This document shows positions 22,850 to 32,905 of a stretch of DNA of 64,000 bases, piece after piece. This DNA comes from Epiperipatus broadwayi (lineage: Eukaryota > Onychophora > Udeonychophora > Euonychophora > Peripatidae), in NCBI GenBank assembly GCA_028023455.1, contig JAQFVV010000027.1, positions 7,687,845 through 7,751,844 of the forward strand, read 5' to 3'. Within the stretch, counting starts at the first letter, position 1. Each line of letters begins with the position of its first letter. Position numbers and translations under genes: made by a program. Under the pieces are notes generated by a model. The model saw only the letters and a program-made list of their open reading frames with translations, did not search any database and had not been told where the DNA came from.

Positions 22850-24540
22850 ATAGCTGTAATTTTTATAATTGCCCATGAATTTACGAAAAATAATTTTCTG
22901 TATGATATAATTCAGAAATTAAAAATTAAATTAAAACGTAATTCAATTGTAGAAATATTAACAAAAAAATTTTGTAAATTTTAAATAAACAGCTAAATTA
23001 AAAAGACGCGATTTAATGCATATCTGGTATTAATGGCGTAATTTAATGCAAATCTGATATTAATGGCGTTGCACCCTGTAATTTTTATAATTGCCGATGA
23101 ATTCACGAAAAATAATTTGAGAATTGTAGAAATATTAACAAAAAGTTTTTATAATTGACGATGAATTTACGAAAAATAATTTGAGAATTGTAGAAATATT
23201 AACAAAAAGATTTTGTAAATTTAAAATAAACAGATAAATAAAAAACAGTTTACCGGAATAAATTATGAAAAATAATTTTCTGTATGATATAATTCAGAAA
23301 TTAAAAATGAAATTAAAACATAATTCAATTGTAGACTGATAATACGTCATCGGTTGAATTATCCAGGTCACATGCTAAAAAATATTCAAAAAAGAAAAAT
23401 ATCTGACGCAGGTCAGGCAAATACTAAAAAAAAAAATGTACATGCATGTGTCAAAATATTTTCAATTTTAAAATACAGCAGCGCGTAGTGCTGGAATTGG
23501 CAGGGGGCCTCCGGATGTTTTTGTCGGGCCGCAGGCCTGGCGTACACATATATCAGACATTGTATTACTCTCATAGCTGTATGATATAATTCAGAAATTA
23601 AGACGTAATTCAATGTAAGTTTGAGAATTGTAGAAATATTAACAAATATTTTTTGTAAATAAGTTTGAGAATTGTAGAAATATGAACAAAAACTTTTTGT
23701 AAATTTTAAATAAACACCTAAATAAAAAAGACGCGATCTAATGCAAATCTGGTATTAATGGCCCACACTTTTACATGCATTTGGTAATTTTAAAAACATA
23801 CTGCATATTGCAAAATTGATTTAAAAAATTATTTCAAATTATTTACACATTAAAAACGTAATGTAGAAATATTAACAAAAAGTACTTTACCCGAATTAAT
23901 GCAAATCTGGCATTAATGGCATCCTTGTTATCACATGCATTTGGTAATGTATATTCAAAATTTGTTTTAAAAAATTATTGAAAATTATTTACACATTAAA
24001 CGTAATTCAATGTAAGTTTGAGAATTGTAGAAATATTAACAAATATTTTTTGTAAATAAGTTTGAGAATTGTAGAAATATTAACAAAAACTTTTTGTAAA
24101 TTTTAAATAAACACCTAAATAAAAAAGACGCGATCTAATGCAAATCTGGTATTAATGGCGTCCAGAAAATGCCGCACTTTTACATGCATTTGGTAATTTT
24201 TAAAACGTACTGCATATTGCAAAATTGATTTAAAAAATTATTTCAAATTATTTACACATTAAAAATGTAATGTAGAAATATTAACAAGAAGTTTTTGTAA
24301 ATTTAAAATAAACAAATAAATAAAAAACACTTTACCGGAGAATAAATTATTTACACATTAAACGTAATTCAATGTAAGTTTCAGAATTGTAGAAATATTA
24401 ACAAAAACTTTTTGTAAATTTAAAATAAACAGATAAATAAAAAACACTTTACCGGAGAAGTTTGAGAATTGTAGAAATATTAACAAAAAATTTTTGTAAA
24501 TTTAAAATAAACAGATAAATAAAACACTTTACCCGAATTA
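22850..24540. repeat. Satellite-like array inside the DNA transposon
   Basis: At least ten copies of a block with core GAGAATTGTAGAAATATTAA followed by AAACA, TTTTTGTAAATTT and AAATAAACA occur. They lie near 22950, 23125, 23190, 23630, 23667, 23865, 24030, 24070, 24272, 24387 and 24470. Spacing is irregular (about 40-240 bp). Some repeats carry an extra module with AATGCAAATCTGGTATTAAT and ACATGCATTTGGTAAT. Two GC-rich modules (about 22765-22835 and 23480-23560) are also diverged copies of each other. Confidence 0.8.
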
Positions 24541-25243
24541 ACAGCTCAAAAAAGTAACTGTGATGCCGTGGATAGCGAAATCGCAATAGACAGAAAAATC
24601 AAAAAATTTCCCAAACCTCTCTACGAATTTTAAATCTTGCAGGTGAAAAAAAAAAAAAATTGACTCTGATGGATTAATCACGCCAGTCACTTGGTTACCA
24701 TGACAACGTTGTCATGCAAAAAACGTCAATGTCTACCGGAAGGGAAATCGGTAAGTCAAAAATGTCATTGGTTGAATTATTCACAAGTACCAAATTAACT
24801 TTGATCCTGCTGACCTGTTCATCACTATTCACTGCTGAAGAAATATTTGACATTTACTTGATACAATAAGAAAACTAGCCATCTAAAGTGATTATTCCAT
24901 AGAAATGTACTTTGGTAATTAGGCTGCTACTACTTACATTGGTGCTTATAAGAAAACTGCAATGGAGACTCTCATAGGAAAAACTACTATGGAGTGAACC
25001 AAAAGAAGTTAAAATGTTATTACTGCTAGAAGACATCTAAAATTAAATAATTTTAATGAGCCATATAATTAACTGAACATTCTATTAACTTTTCTCAATG
25101 AAGTATTAATACATTGTACAGGCTTAAACCTGCATTTATATATGTAATATATGTGAGATTCGAACTCAGACTTTCACATGACCCACCACTCTCAGTGCCA
25201 TCTCATATTGCTGACCCACCTGATCACACACATGTTGAAAAGA

Positions 25244-25306
25244 TAAATAATCACCAATATACGTATTTCATGCTAACCTAGCAATCATCAGTTGGTCTAG
25301 ATTACT
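25244..25306 (-). ncRNA. Hammerhead ribozyme, family A, intact core (left arm)
   Basis: On the minus strand, CUGAUGA (25291-25285) leads to a stem II of UGCUA/UAGCA closing a GGU loop. GAAA (25269-25266) and a very short stem III in UACGUAUA follow. Cleavage is expected between 25258 and 25257, after the AUA triplet. Stem I pairs ACCAA with UUGGU and, beyond a small bulge, UAAUC with GAUUA. This is a type I hammerhead with the minimal stem III known from PLE-borne ribozymes. The pair closing stem II next to the core is U/U here, where copies at 38502 and 46464 indicate an ancestral G; activity may be reduced. Confidence 0.8.
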
Positions 25307-25439
25307 ATCGTCACATATATATAATCATTGCTCAGCTTTATATTAAGATAGCCAATCTTCATACTAGCCTGTCCATTAAAATATGAAGACTGGCTATCTT
25401 AATATAAAGCCGAGCACTGATTATATATGTGTGAGGATA

Positions 25440-25500
25440 GTAATCTAGACTAACTGATGATTGCTGGTTTAGCATGAAATACATATATTGGTGATTATTT
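25440..25500 (+). ncRNA. Hammerhead ribozyme, family A, intact core (right arm)
   Basis: CUGAUGA at 25454-25460, GAAA at 25476-25479, and AUA with expected cleavage after 25487. Stem I is ACUAA/UUGGU (one G-U wobble) plus UAAUC/GAUUA. Stem II is a UUGCUGGUUUAGCAU hairpin with U/U at its base. All invariant core bases are present. It points away from the left-arm copy across the palindrome. Confidence 0.8.
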
Positions 25501-25789
25501 ATCTTTTCAACTTGTGTGTGATCAGGTGGGTCAGCAATATGAGATGGCAATGAAGTATTATAAAGCTACAAAGATTTTTTTCTCTCCTACGCATGCGCAT
25601 GCTCAACATATAATTTTTAAGTGTAAATAGGTAGATTACATTTATTCTTATTATTGTTATTATATAAGTCTATTATGTTAATTAAAGTTATTGTTGTTAA
25701 TAATTTTGTTGTTTGTCATTTCTCATTTAAAGTTCAAGCTGATTATTTATTTTGTTGATGTAATAATAGTATTAGGTAGAGGGGGCTAG

Positions 25790-26552
25790 TGGTTAGGAAA
25801 TATAATTAAATAGTATTTAATTGGGTTATGAGTAAAGGGCAGGTAACAAGATGGATAAGAAAGGTAATACAAGATGGGTAAGAAAGGTAATACAGTATGC
25901 AAAAGATTTGGATAAAGATGGGATGATTGTGTTAGGAGGATTGTTAAGTGTTATAGTGGTAAGGAATGGGATAAAAGAATAGATTTATTAATAAAGAATA
26001 GGGAGTTAGAGAGATGGAGAACTAGTATGGAGAGTAAAAAGAGTTTAACTATATATAGAAATAAACAGAACCATTAGGTGTGAGTTAATTTATGATAATA
26101 GTAAGGAAAGTAGTTTATTGTTTAAGGCTCGAACAGGATCTTTAGCAACAAGAGAATATACATGTAAATGGAAAAATATGGCTGATTTAGTCAGTAAATT
26201 GTGTAAGGAAGGAATAGAAAATATTAGGTATTTGTTAATTGAATGTAAATGCTTGAAAACAGAAAGGGCGCATATAATGAAGTTTTGGAAAAATAAATAT
26301 GAAAAAAGTGATTATACAGAAAGTAGATTATTGGTTTTTATGCTGGGTTTGGAAAAAGATAAGGGGGATTTAGATAGAAAGGCTGTAGAGTTGACAAAGA
26401 TTATGTTGTGGAAATGGAATGGAACAGAATATGGGAAAAATTAGACTGGGGAATGTAAAATTAAATAGCTATAAGGTTTTTCTTGCTTTAATTGCTGAGA
26501 GATTCTTGACTTCATTTAAGAAGAAGCTACAGTACATCACATCACATCACAT
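25790..26552 (+). pseudogene. LINE family B, C-terminal end and 3' tail
   Basis: Frames starting near 25800 and at 26118-26444 encode the C-terminal part. They include TGSLATREYTCKWKN, then a cysteine/histidine-like region (KLCKEGIENIRYLLIECKCL) and FMLGLEKDKGDLD near the end. It resembles the zinc-binding tail of non-LTR polyproteins. The coding end is followed by a short 3' UTR (TTGACTTCATTT) and repeated ACATC at 26532-26552, the 3' hallmark of this family. Upstream frames are broken. It is 5' truncated. Confidence 0.8.
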
Positions 26553-26645
26553 TGAATCTTCTGGTAAATATTGTTTTTAATGAATGTTCAATTTGATCAT
26601 TACTTGTGACTATTATAGTTTTGTCAGTTAAAAATAAATTGTGTA

Positions 26646-26753
26646 GTCAAGCATTGGTGGTCAAGAGGTCAGCAACAGCTGCTTTACAAGCAGTTGTCCG
26701 AGATTAGTGGGTTCACTTTCCAGCTGATGCTATTACACATGAGAAAAAAAAAA
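26646..26753 (+). mobile_element. tRNA-derived SINE copy 1
   Basis: Starts GTCAAGCATTGG, has box A-like TGGTCAAGAGG, an anticodon-like CTGCTTTACAAGCAG hairpin, a decayed box B (GGTTCACTTTC) and ends with A9. The perfect target duplication AAATTGTGTA flanks it (26636-26645 and just after the A run). It belongs to the same family as the copies at 59608, 59790 and 62998. Confidence 0.85.
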
Positions 26754-26884
26754 TTGTGTATTGTTACTCCACCATGTACCTGCTCACCCATTAGTTATCT
26801 TTAAATTCTCCTAGACTAAAATTAATTTGTGATATTGTGTTTTTCCTTGTATTGTTAATTTTATTATTACCAATTGTTAAAAGG

Positions 26885-26995
26885 GTGGTTACCATTGCAA
26901 TATATATATATAATCATTAGAAATCAGTCAACACTTAGACAATCGCAATTTTAAACTGTTGTCAAGGCAACCTTCTTTTAGCAATAGACATATAT
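26885..26995. repeat. Short dispersed repeat (AAATCAGTCAACACTTAG type)
   Basis: Contains a (TA)n start, ATTAGAAATCAGTCAACACT, and AAACTGTTGTCAAGGCAACC. The same block occurs at 39195-39275 and, in reverse, at 42915-43010. Its nature is unknown. The GAAACCAGTC part resembles the 3' half of the family-B hammerhead without its partner. Confidence 0.5.
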
Positions 26996-27254
26996 ATATA
27001 TAATACAAGGAGAAGTATAAGTAAGAAATTTTGAAAATATATTAAATATAAAACTAGAACTGGTGAAATGATTAAATTAATTGATACAGGGAATAAGAAA
27101 TGTTTGCCTTTGTGATTACACATATTTATAAAGATTATTCATTCAATGTTTGTATTAATAGGTTTCATAAGTGTAATAGAGAAGTGATTTAAGCTATATC
27201 TTTGATTAGTTTTTTGTGGTAAATCAAAATCAGACTTATTTTCTTTGCTTGTTT

Positions 27255-27660
27255 CACTTACCATCATCATCGGCACCAGCTATTATCAATTTACTGCCAG
27301 ATAAAGAGCTCTGACAGATTAAGCTATGTATAATCTATGTTGAAAGCATAAAGATCATTCAGGACAGAAAGAAGAGGCTTTTTTCAAAAAAAAAAATATC
27401 TTCAACTATCTATCCATCTCACATGTGGTTTCATTCTAGGTCTTTTCTAATATTTTACACTCCCAATGATAACTTCAGTCACCCCCTCTGTTGTTATCTC
27501 ATCTAGAAAAATATCCATCTAAGCTCTGTTTTCACTTTTGACTTTTTCAGAGGTGTCAGTGGTACCTGATTACTTTCTCACCTAGCTATTTACCTTCAAT
27601 CCCTTCTTGTTAATCTTAATAATACTTACAATTATATTTTATTTATGCTTTTTCACTCAC
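27255..27660 (-). mobile_element. RTE 3' fragment, strongly diverged
   Basis: Begins with the CATCATCATC-type terminal repeat (27264-27272) and runs through the usual RTE C-terminal landmarks (CATCCATCTCACATGTGG-type segment near 27410-27430). It is riddled with indels. Confidence 0.6.
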
Positions 27661-27983
27661 CTACAACAATTATTCAGGTAAAATAATTAATCAGTAATTT
27701 AAGTATTAAAGCTTTTTTATTAGGGCTGTTTCACTTTGTGGAGACTTAAGATTCTTTCTCTTATCTGAGTCTTTACTTCCTACAATATTTATTATCTTCC
27801 CAAAAAATGTAATTTGATTATTTAGTATACAAATGTATATTATAAACAAGAGCCGCTCTCTATTCTAGTGCCATCTGTTGTAAGTTTGAGTTATCAATAA
27901 TTGCCAAGTATTGCTGCAATCAAATTCCCTTTCTTGGATTGATCTGGTAATTATTAATTTCTCAATCTTGCTGTAGATATGTA

Positions 27984-28629
27984 ATGAATATAGAAAAGAT
28001 GTTAGATGTAAAAGATAGAGTGATAGAAAACATGAAAGCATATAGTAATGAGAATATTAAGTTTACAAAAAATGAACTGAATGAGGTAGAGAAGAAAATG
28101 AAATGTGGACAGACAAGAGGTTTAGATGGATGGGCAGCAGAGATGGTAATGAATTTAAGATATAGGGCAAAAGTAAAATTATCCTGTTTTAATACGATGG
28201 CACAGAGTAGAGTTTTTCTGAATAGTTGGAGTAATACAAGAGTAAGATTATCATTTAAAGGAAAGGGGAAGGATCATAGAAAGTTAAATAATTGTAGACC
28301 GATAGTGGTAACATCAGTTTTATATAAAGTTTTCTCATATATGGTGGCTAGAAGAGTTGTAAAATTGATGGAAAGGGAATAATGTAGTGGGAGAAATGCA
28401 AGGAGGTTTTAGATTAAAGAGGCATATAGGAGATAGTTTATTTGTAGTTACACAACTTATGGATATGAGTAGAAATTCAGGTAAACAGTTATATATGAGT
28501 TTTATAGATATAGAGAAGGCATATGATCGAGTAAATAGAAATAGATTATGGATAACTTTAGCAAATTTGGGAATTGATGAAGCTTTAGTGGATATTATTA
28601 AGAAATTATATGAAAATAATTACTATATA
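27984..28629 (+). pseudogene. LINE family B, reverse transcriptase N-terminal half
   Basis: The frame 27984-28382 and then 28387-28635 encode fingers/palm: KMKCGQTRGLDGWAAEMV, LNNCRPIVVTSVLYKVFSYM, then GGFRLKRHIGDSLFVVTQL and the first catalytic motif, FIDIEKAYDRVN. One short interruption at 28380-28387 separates the two frames. The coding sequence breaks off at YENNYYI, where a 2.9-kb insertion begins, and resumes at about 31540. The clade is uncertain; it is not RTE-like in its 3' tail. Function in life: target-primed reverse transcription of its own RNA. Confidence 0.8.
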
Positions 28630-29010
28630 TTGTAATGTTTATTTATATATGTTGCAAATATATTGGCATTTGGTAGAAGCTAAAAAAGTAAATTTAGATT
28701 TTTTTTTGATTAGTATAATTTTTGTTAAAACGTGCAATGAAAGTTAAAATTGTCATTCTTATTTTTTTTTATCTAATTGGAAATAAAAATTGGAAAGAAT
28801 AAATGACCTGCAGATTACTAATCCAGATAAATTAAAAGAATTCCAAAAGTATAAGCTAAAAGAAAAATATTTTAGCTACTTAAAGATGGAAGAATAATGC
28901 TAAAAAAAATTAAGACTTTGTAATTTAAATTTAAGAGAGAGTGTACAAGATTATTATCTTATATGCTGATAAAAAGACAAAAGAGTGGGCAGAAGTTTCA
29001 TAAACTGGAT

Positions 29011-29326
29011 CGCGATATAAAAAGGAGAGGACAACTTCAATCTAGGTCTTCTCTAACTTCTAGTTACGTCTCTGAAAGTTGGAGGTTTCCACGAGCCTAA
29101 CCTGTGACAAGAAATATACTTCTACACAGGTATGCCCCTTGCTGTACCAAGCTAACACGCAAGCATGGAAACGGGACTTGTGAAGACTGCTTTTTGCAAT
29201 AAAAGGGTCACTACAACCGTGCCTTTTCTCCAGCTATAGAACGGAACAATAATGGATGATGCTGGCAGGAGAGACCAATGGAAATTCTCATGATCTGGGA
29301 TTCCATAAACCTTCATGAACTTACCG
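29011..29326 (+). promoter_or_regulatory. Candidate promoter plus 5' exon with strong donor
   Basis: A GCGATATAAAAAGG TATA region (TATAAAAA at 29016) is followed by a GC-richer block of about 290 bp. The block ends CCG|GTAAGT at 29326/29327, a consensus splice donor; an earlier donor-like ACACAG|GTATGC lies at about 29125. The only ATGs open short frames (24 and 13 codons), so it looks like a non-coding leader exon. It may serve the inserted element or a host gene. Confidence 0.4.
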
Positions 29327-29927
29327 GTAAGTTAAGAATAAATTTTCCTGATAGTGACTTAAAAGTTTGCAAACAATTATTTATCTAAGCTTAGACTACC
29401 ATCCTGATATAGACTTTTCTTTTCGTATTCAAGAGACTTTCTAATAAAGAATTTTATACAAGAACTTGGAACATTATTAAATTGCTTAATCTAACTGTTT
29501 TTGTTAATCGATTCATTATCTGGATTAGTGTGTGTGTACTTTCCTGCTAAGTTAAGTCGTAATTTAACTTATAAATATTTTTAGTTTGTTAGAATAAAAG
29601 AGATTTTACTTTTATCACCTTTTCATTGTGCGTTATTAATAACAGTTATTATTTTTTTTAGTATTAAATTTATTATTAGTTTAATAAGATTTAAAATGGA
29701 ATTTATCTTGCCAATATGTTTAAACAAGCCCAGGAATAATAATCAAAAAGGAGAAAATAATTCTCGTTACGGTATGATGCAATACCGATTAGTTTAAAAA
29801 CATATTTTTCTTTTTTGTTTGCCAGATGCTATCTGATGGTTCAGTGGGTTCTTGCAGAACTCTGGCACCTATCAAATAAATTAAAAGCAGATCTCATCGA
29901 TAGCATAATTCTCAACAATTACTAGGC

Positions 29928-30007
29928 CGAGTTGATCAGGAAATATAGCTGTGTTTTTAGGATAGAAATACAACTTTCTTCTTTTTTGACATAGCTTGAT
30001 CAACTCG
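29928..30007. repeat. 11-bp inverted repeat
   Basis: CGAGTTGATCA (29928-29938) and TGATCAACTCG (29997-30007) are perfect complements 58 bp apart. No function inferred. Confidence 0.5.
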
Positions 30008-30673
30008 CGTGCAGTTTATATTAGCGTGTAGAGGCCTAGAAATACAGAAAACGTTATAATATATATTGTACCAATATCGTGTTGGTACATAATAATTTTA
30101 GCTAAAAATTATAAAATAAAAATAAATCTTTCATTAAAAGAAAGTTATTATTAAAAGTCAGAGTTTTTTCTTATTATTATTCGTTAAAATTAATAGTTAA
30201 AAGTTTAAGAGTTCTTGAAATAAAACTTACAATTAATTAATTAAAAGGGAGGAGGGGGAGTTTTCCTGTGGAAACAAACTAAAGGTTTCATAAAAGAAGT
30301 TAAAGAGTTTTTTATTATTATAAGTTAAAAGTTTAAAATATAAATCTCTTTTCATTCGAGTTTATCAGAATAAATTATACATGTGTTTAAATGTAAGCTT
30401 GTTAATAAAATATATAATAAATGTGTGTATATGTGCGTGTTAAAATCATATTGAAAAAAACACATGAAAATAAATATTAAAATGAAATAAAGGAAAAATA
30501 TATTTAAAAACACAGCAATGGCTATTAAGTTAAACAAAGGAAAAAACAACATGTTTGTGATGGCTGCTAATTAAAATACCCAACAACAAGATTAAAAAGA
30601 ATTTGCTACTAATGAAAGGAATTTCAAAAAACAGATATTGCCGGCGGACCTGAAAACAAAAACACGTCTCATA

Positions 30674-30997
30674 TATAAATAGTAAAATTTTATCAGACAA
30701 TCAGTTCAGTCAGTTCAGGTAACAGTTCAGTTTATTATGAATCAACCAAGAAAGCAGTGTTAAAACCACGGGAAACATGTGGCTGTTCTTCAGCCTAAAG
30801 TCCAATGAAAACAGCCATCTACCCGATGAAAATAATGTCTGCATAACATCTTGAAGAATCTCCATCAATATCTCATTGTCTCCAGGAATAATACCAACTA
30901 AGAATCATCAAATCTCCACAGGAAAACTTCAAATCTAATCAGTTAAAGATATCTCATTAGAAGCAGCAAACTGTAAGTCCACATTCAAAAATCCTAG
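30674..30997 (+). promoter_or_regulatory. TATA plus initiator core promoter and leader exon
   Basis: TATAAATA (30674-30681) and initiator-like TCAGTT (30701-30706) are spaced 29 bp, the classical distance. Reiterated CAGTTCAG follows. The downstream block of about 290 bp has donor-like CT|GTAAGT (30972/30973) and TAG|GTAAAA (30997/30998). No long open frame is present. This is the best-formed core promoter in the window. Confidence 0.45.
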
Positions 30998-31535
30998 GTA
31001 AAACATTTTCTTATATTCATTTATAAAGTAGCCATCGCATTCGTGTGAATCCTCCAAGAGTCAAATTATATGAAGTCTATGCTTTATTATATATGTCAGT
31101 GTGTAAATTATATATGTGCGTGTACTATATTAGTAAATTAGATTTATAAAATATTTAAAATTAGTTTAATAATGTTAATTAAAATAAATTGTCTTTGAAC
31201 TTAAAACTTTATTTGTCAGTCAATTCTTTTAACCAATACTTGAAACTATATTTGTTATTGGATTAGAAAATAGACTGAGCTAGTCATGGGTAGTTAGGCA
31301 TTGAATTAGTAGCCATTGTTCTAAGTGCATTGTTTATTCTTCTGGATAAATAACTGGCACCCGTGTTTATACAAAACAAAAAAGTGCTTTGAACTTGGTG
31401 TTGAAGTTATGTCCTGGAAATGTAATGCTAGTTATATTTTTTATAGCTATCGTTTGGACACACATACTCTCCGAGTATGTTCTTATCTGCCTAAGAGACC
31501 GGTGTTTCGAACTTCTCATATTCGAACCCGGTATA

Positions 31536-32905
31536 ATATATATATATCAATTAGGGAATATAGAATCAGTTAAAGTTAAAAATGGGGTGAGACTAAGGCA
31601 AGGATGCCCTATGTCACCTATTTTGTTTGTGTTGTTTTTGAGTGAAATGGAAAGAGCAATAGAAAGATTAGGAAGAGGGATAGAGATACCATTAATGGAT
31701 GGTAAGGGAGTATATATTTTGTCAAGTCTTTTTTTTTTTGCAGATGATATATTTTTATGTGCAGAAAGAAGAGAAGATATGGAAGTTATGTTGAGGACAT
31801 GTGCAAGGGTGGGTAAAGAGATGGGGATTAAATTTAGTGAAGAAAAATCAAATATAATGATGGTTAATACTGAGGAAAGAAAAGATGTAGAATTTTTATT
31901 GGGAGATATTAAATTAATGGTGGTGAATAGATGTAGTTATTCGGGAATTATTTTAAGTAATCAAAAAAATTGTTTGGATGATTGGTAATGATGCATTATG
32001 TGTTAGTAAAGGGTATTAGATTACTTGAAAAAGTACAAAGGGAAGTAGGAAGACATGCATTGGATGCAGATGTATGGACAGCTAGGGAGGCAATTCAAGG
32101 AGAAATGGAATGATCAAGTTTTTATATGAGAGATGCAAAAAGTAAAATGAAAATGTTTGGTAGACTGCAGTTTATGGATAGTAAAACAATAGACAAAATA
32201 GTATTTAATTGGGTTATGAGTAAAGGGCAGGCAACAAGATGGGTGAGAAAGGTAATGTGGTATGCAAAAGATTTGGATAAAGAATTTATATCAGTATATT
32301 TGTACAAAAGATGGGATGATTGCGTTAGGAGGATTGTTGAGTGTTATAGTGCTAAGAAATGGGATAAAAGAATAGATTTATTAATAAAAACTAGAGAGTT
32401 GGAGAGATGGAGAACTAGTATGGAGTTTAAATATATATAGAAGTAAACAAAATATTGGGTGCGAGTTAATATATGATAATAGTAAGAAAAGTAGTTTATT
32501 GTTTGAGGCTCAAATGGGATCTTTAGCAACAAGAGAATATACATGTCAATGGAAAAATTTGAGGGATTTAGTCTGTTAATTGTGTAAGGAAGGAATTGAA
32601 TGTAAATGTTTAAAAACAGAAAGGGTACATATAATGAAGTTATGTAAGAATAAATATGAAAAAAGTGATTATACAGAAAGTGGATTATTGGTTTTTATGC
32701 TGGGTTTGGAGAAAGATAAGGGGGATTTAGATATAAAGGCTATAGAGTTGACAAAGATTATGTTGTGGAAATGGGATAAAGCAGAATATGGAAAAACTTA
32801 GAGTGGAGAATGGAAAATAAAGTGGCTAACAGGTTTCTCTGGGTATAATTGCTGAGAGATTTTTGACTTCGTTTAAGGAGAAGCCACAGTACATCACATC
32901 ACATG
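31536..32905 (+). pseudogene. LINE family B, RT C-terminal half to 3' tail
   Basis: Continuation of 27984-28629. 31536-31988 encodes GVRLRQGCPMSPILFVLFL, the catalytic FFADDIFLC and GIKFSEEKSNIMMV, then GDIKLMVVNR (thumb). After a stop and a deletion, 32126-32440 and 32580-32801 encode the basic C-terminal region and FMLGLEKDKGDLDIKAIE. The element ends in ACATCACATCACAT (about 32891-32905). Both D residues of the FADD box are kept, but stops at about 31988 and 32440 kill it. Confidence 0.8.

Larger units (their letters stand above)
22316..24791. mobile_element. 2.5-kb DNA transposon with terminal inverted repeats and 8-bp TSD
   Basis: The left end GGTACTTGTGTATAATTCAA and the reverse complement of the right end (GGTACTTGTGAATAATTCAA) form inverted repeats of about 30 bp. 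They extend through a GATGACGTAT-like block. The flanking 8-mers are AAATTAAT (22308-22315) and AAATTAAC (24792-24799), differing at one base. No transposase frame is present, so it is non-autonomous. The 8-bp duplication is compatible with hAT, P, Merlin or other 8-bp families; the termini do not decide. The interior has an 84-bp-arm hairpin and a satellite-like array. Confidence 0.75.
25109..25548. mobile_element. Family-A hammerhead element, inverted form, 12-bp TSD
   Basis: A 440-bp element flanked by the perfect 12-mer AATGAAGTATTA (25097-25108 and 25549-25560). Arms 25196-25369 and 25381-25555 are reverse complements around a spacer of about 12-17 nt, and each carries a hammerhead motif. 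The left side extends further, with the GATTCGAACTCAGACTTTCAC-type terminal sequence. There is no coding capacity. Inverted terminal repeats with HHRs and a variable-length duplication fit a non-autonomous Penelope-like element. Confidence 0.8.
28630..31535. mobile_element. 2.9-kb insertion inside LINE B, unidentified
   Basis: LINE B coding sequence stops at TACTATATA (about 28630) and continues at TATATATCAATTAGG (about 31538); copy 32905-34240 has the two joined (ACTATACATATCAACTAC). No terminal repeats or coding domains are recognised in the insert. It holds two promoter-like islands and a hairpin. TA-rich junctions hide any target duplication. Confidence 0.6.

Noticed and set aside
25359-25550. 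63-codon minus-strand frame
   Set aside because: Lies in the palindromic hammerhead element and has no coding conservation with the other copies.
28630-31535. LTR retrotransposon explanation for the insertion
   Set aside because: The two ends were compared and share no long terminal repeat; no gag, RT or integrase frame inside.
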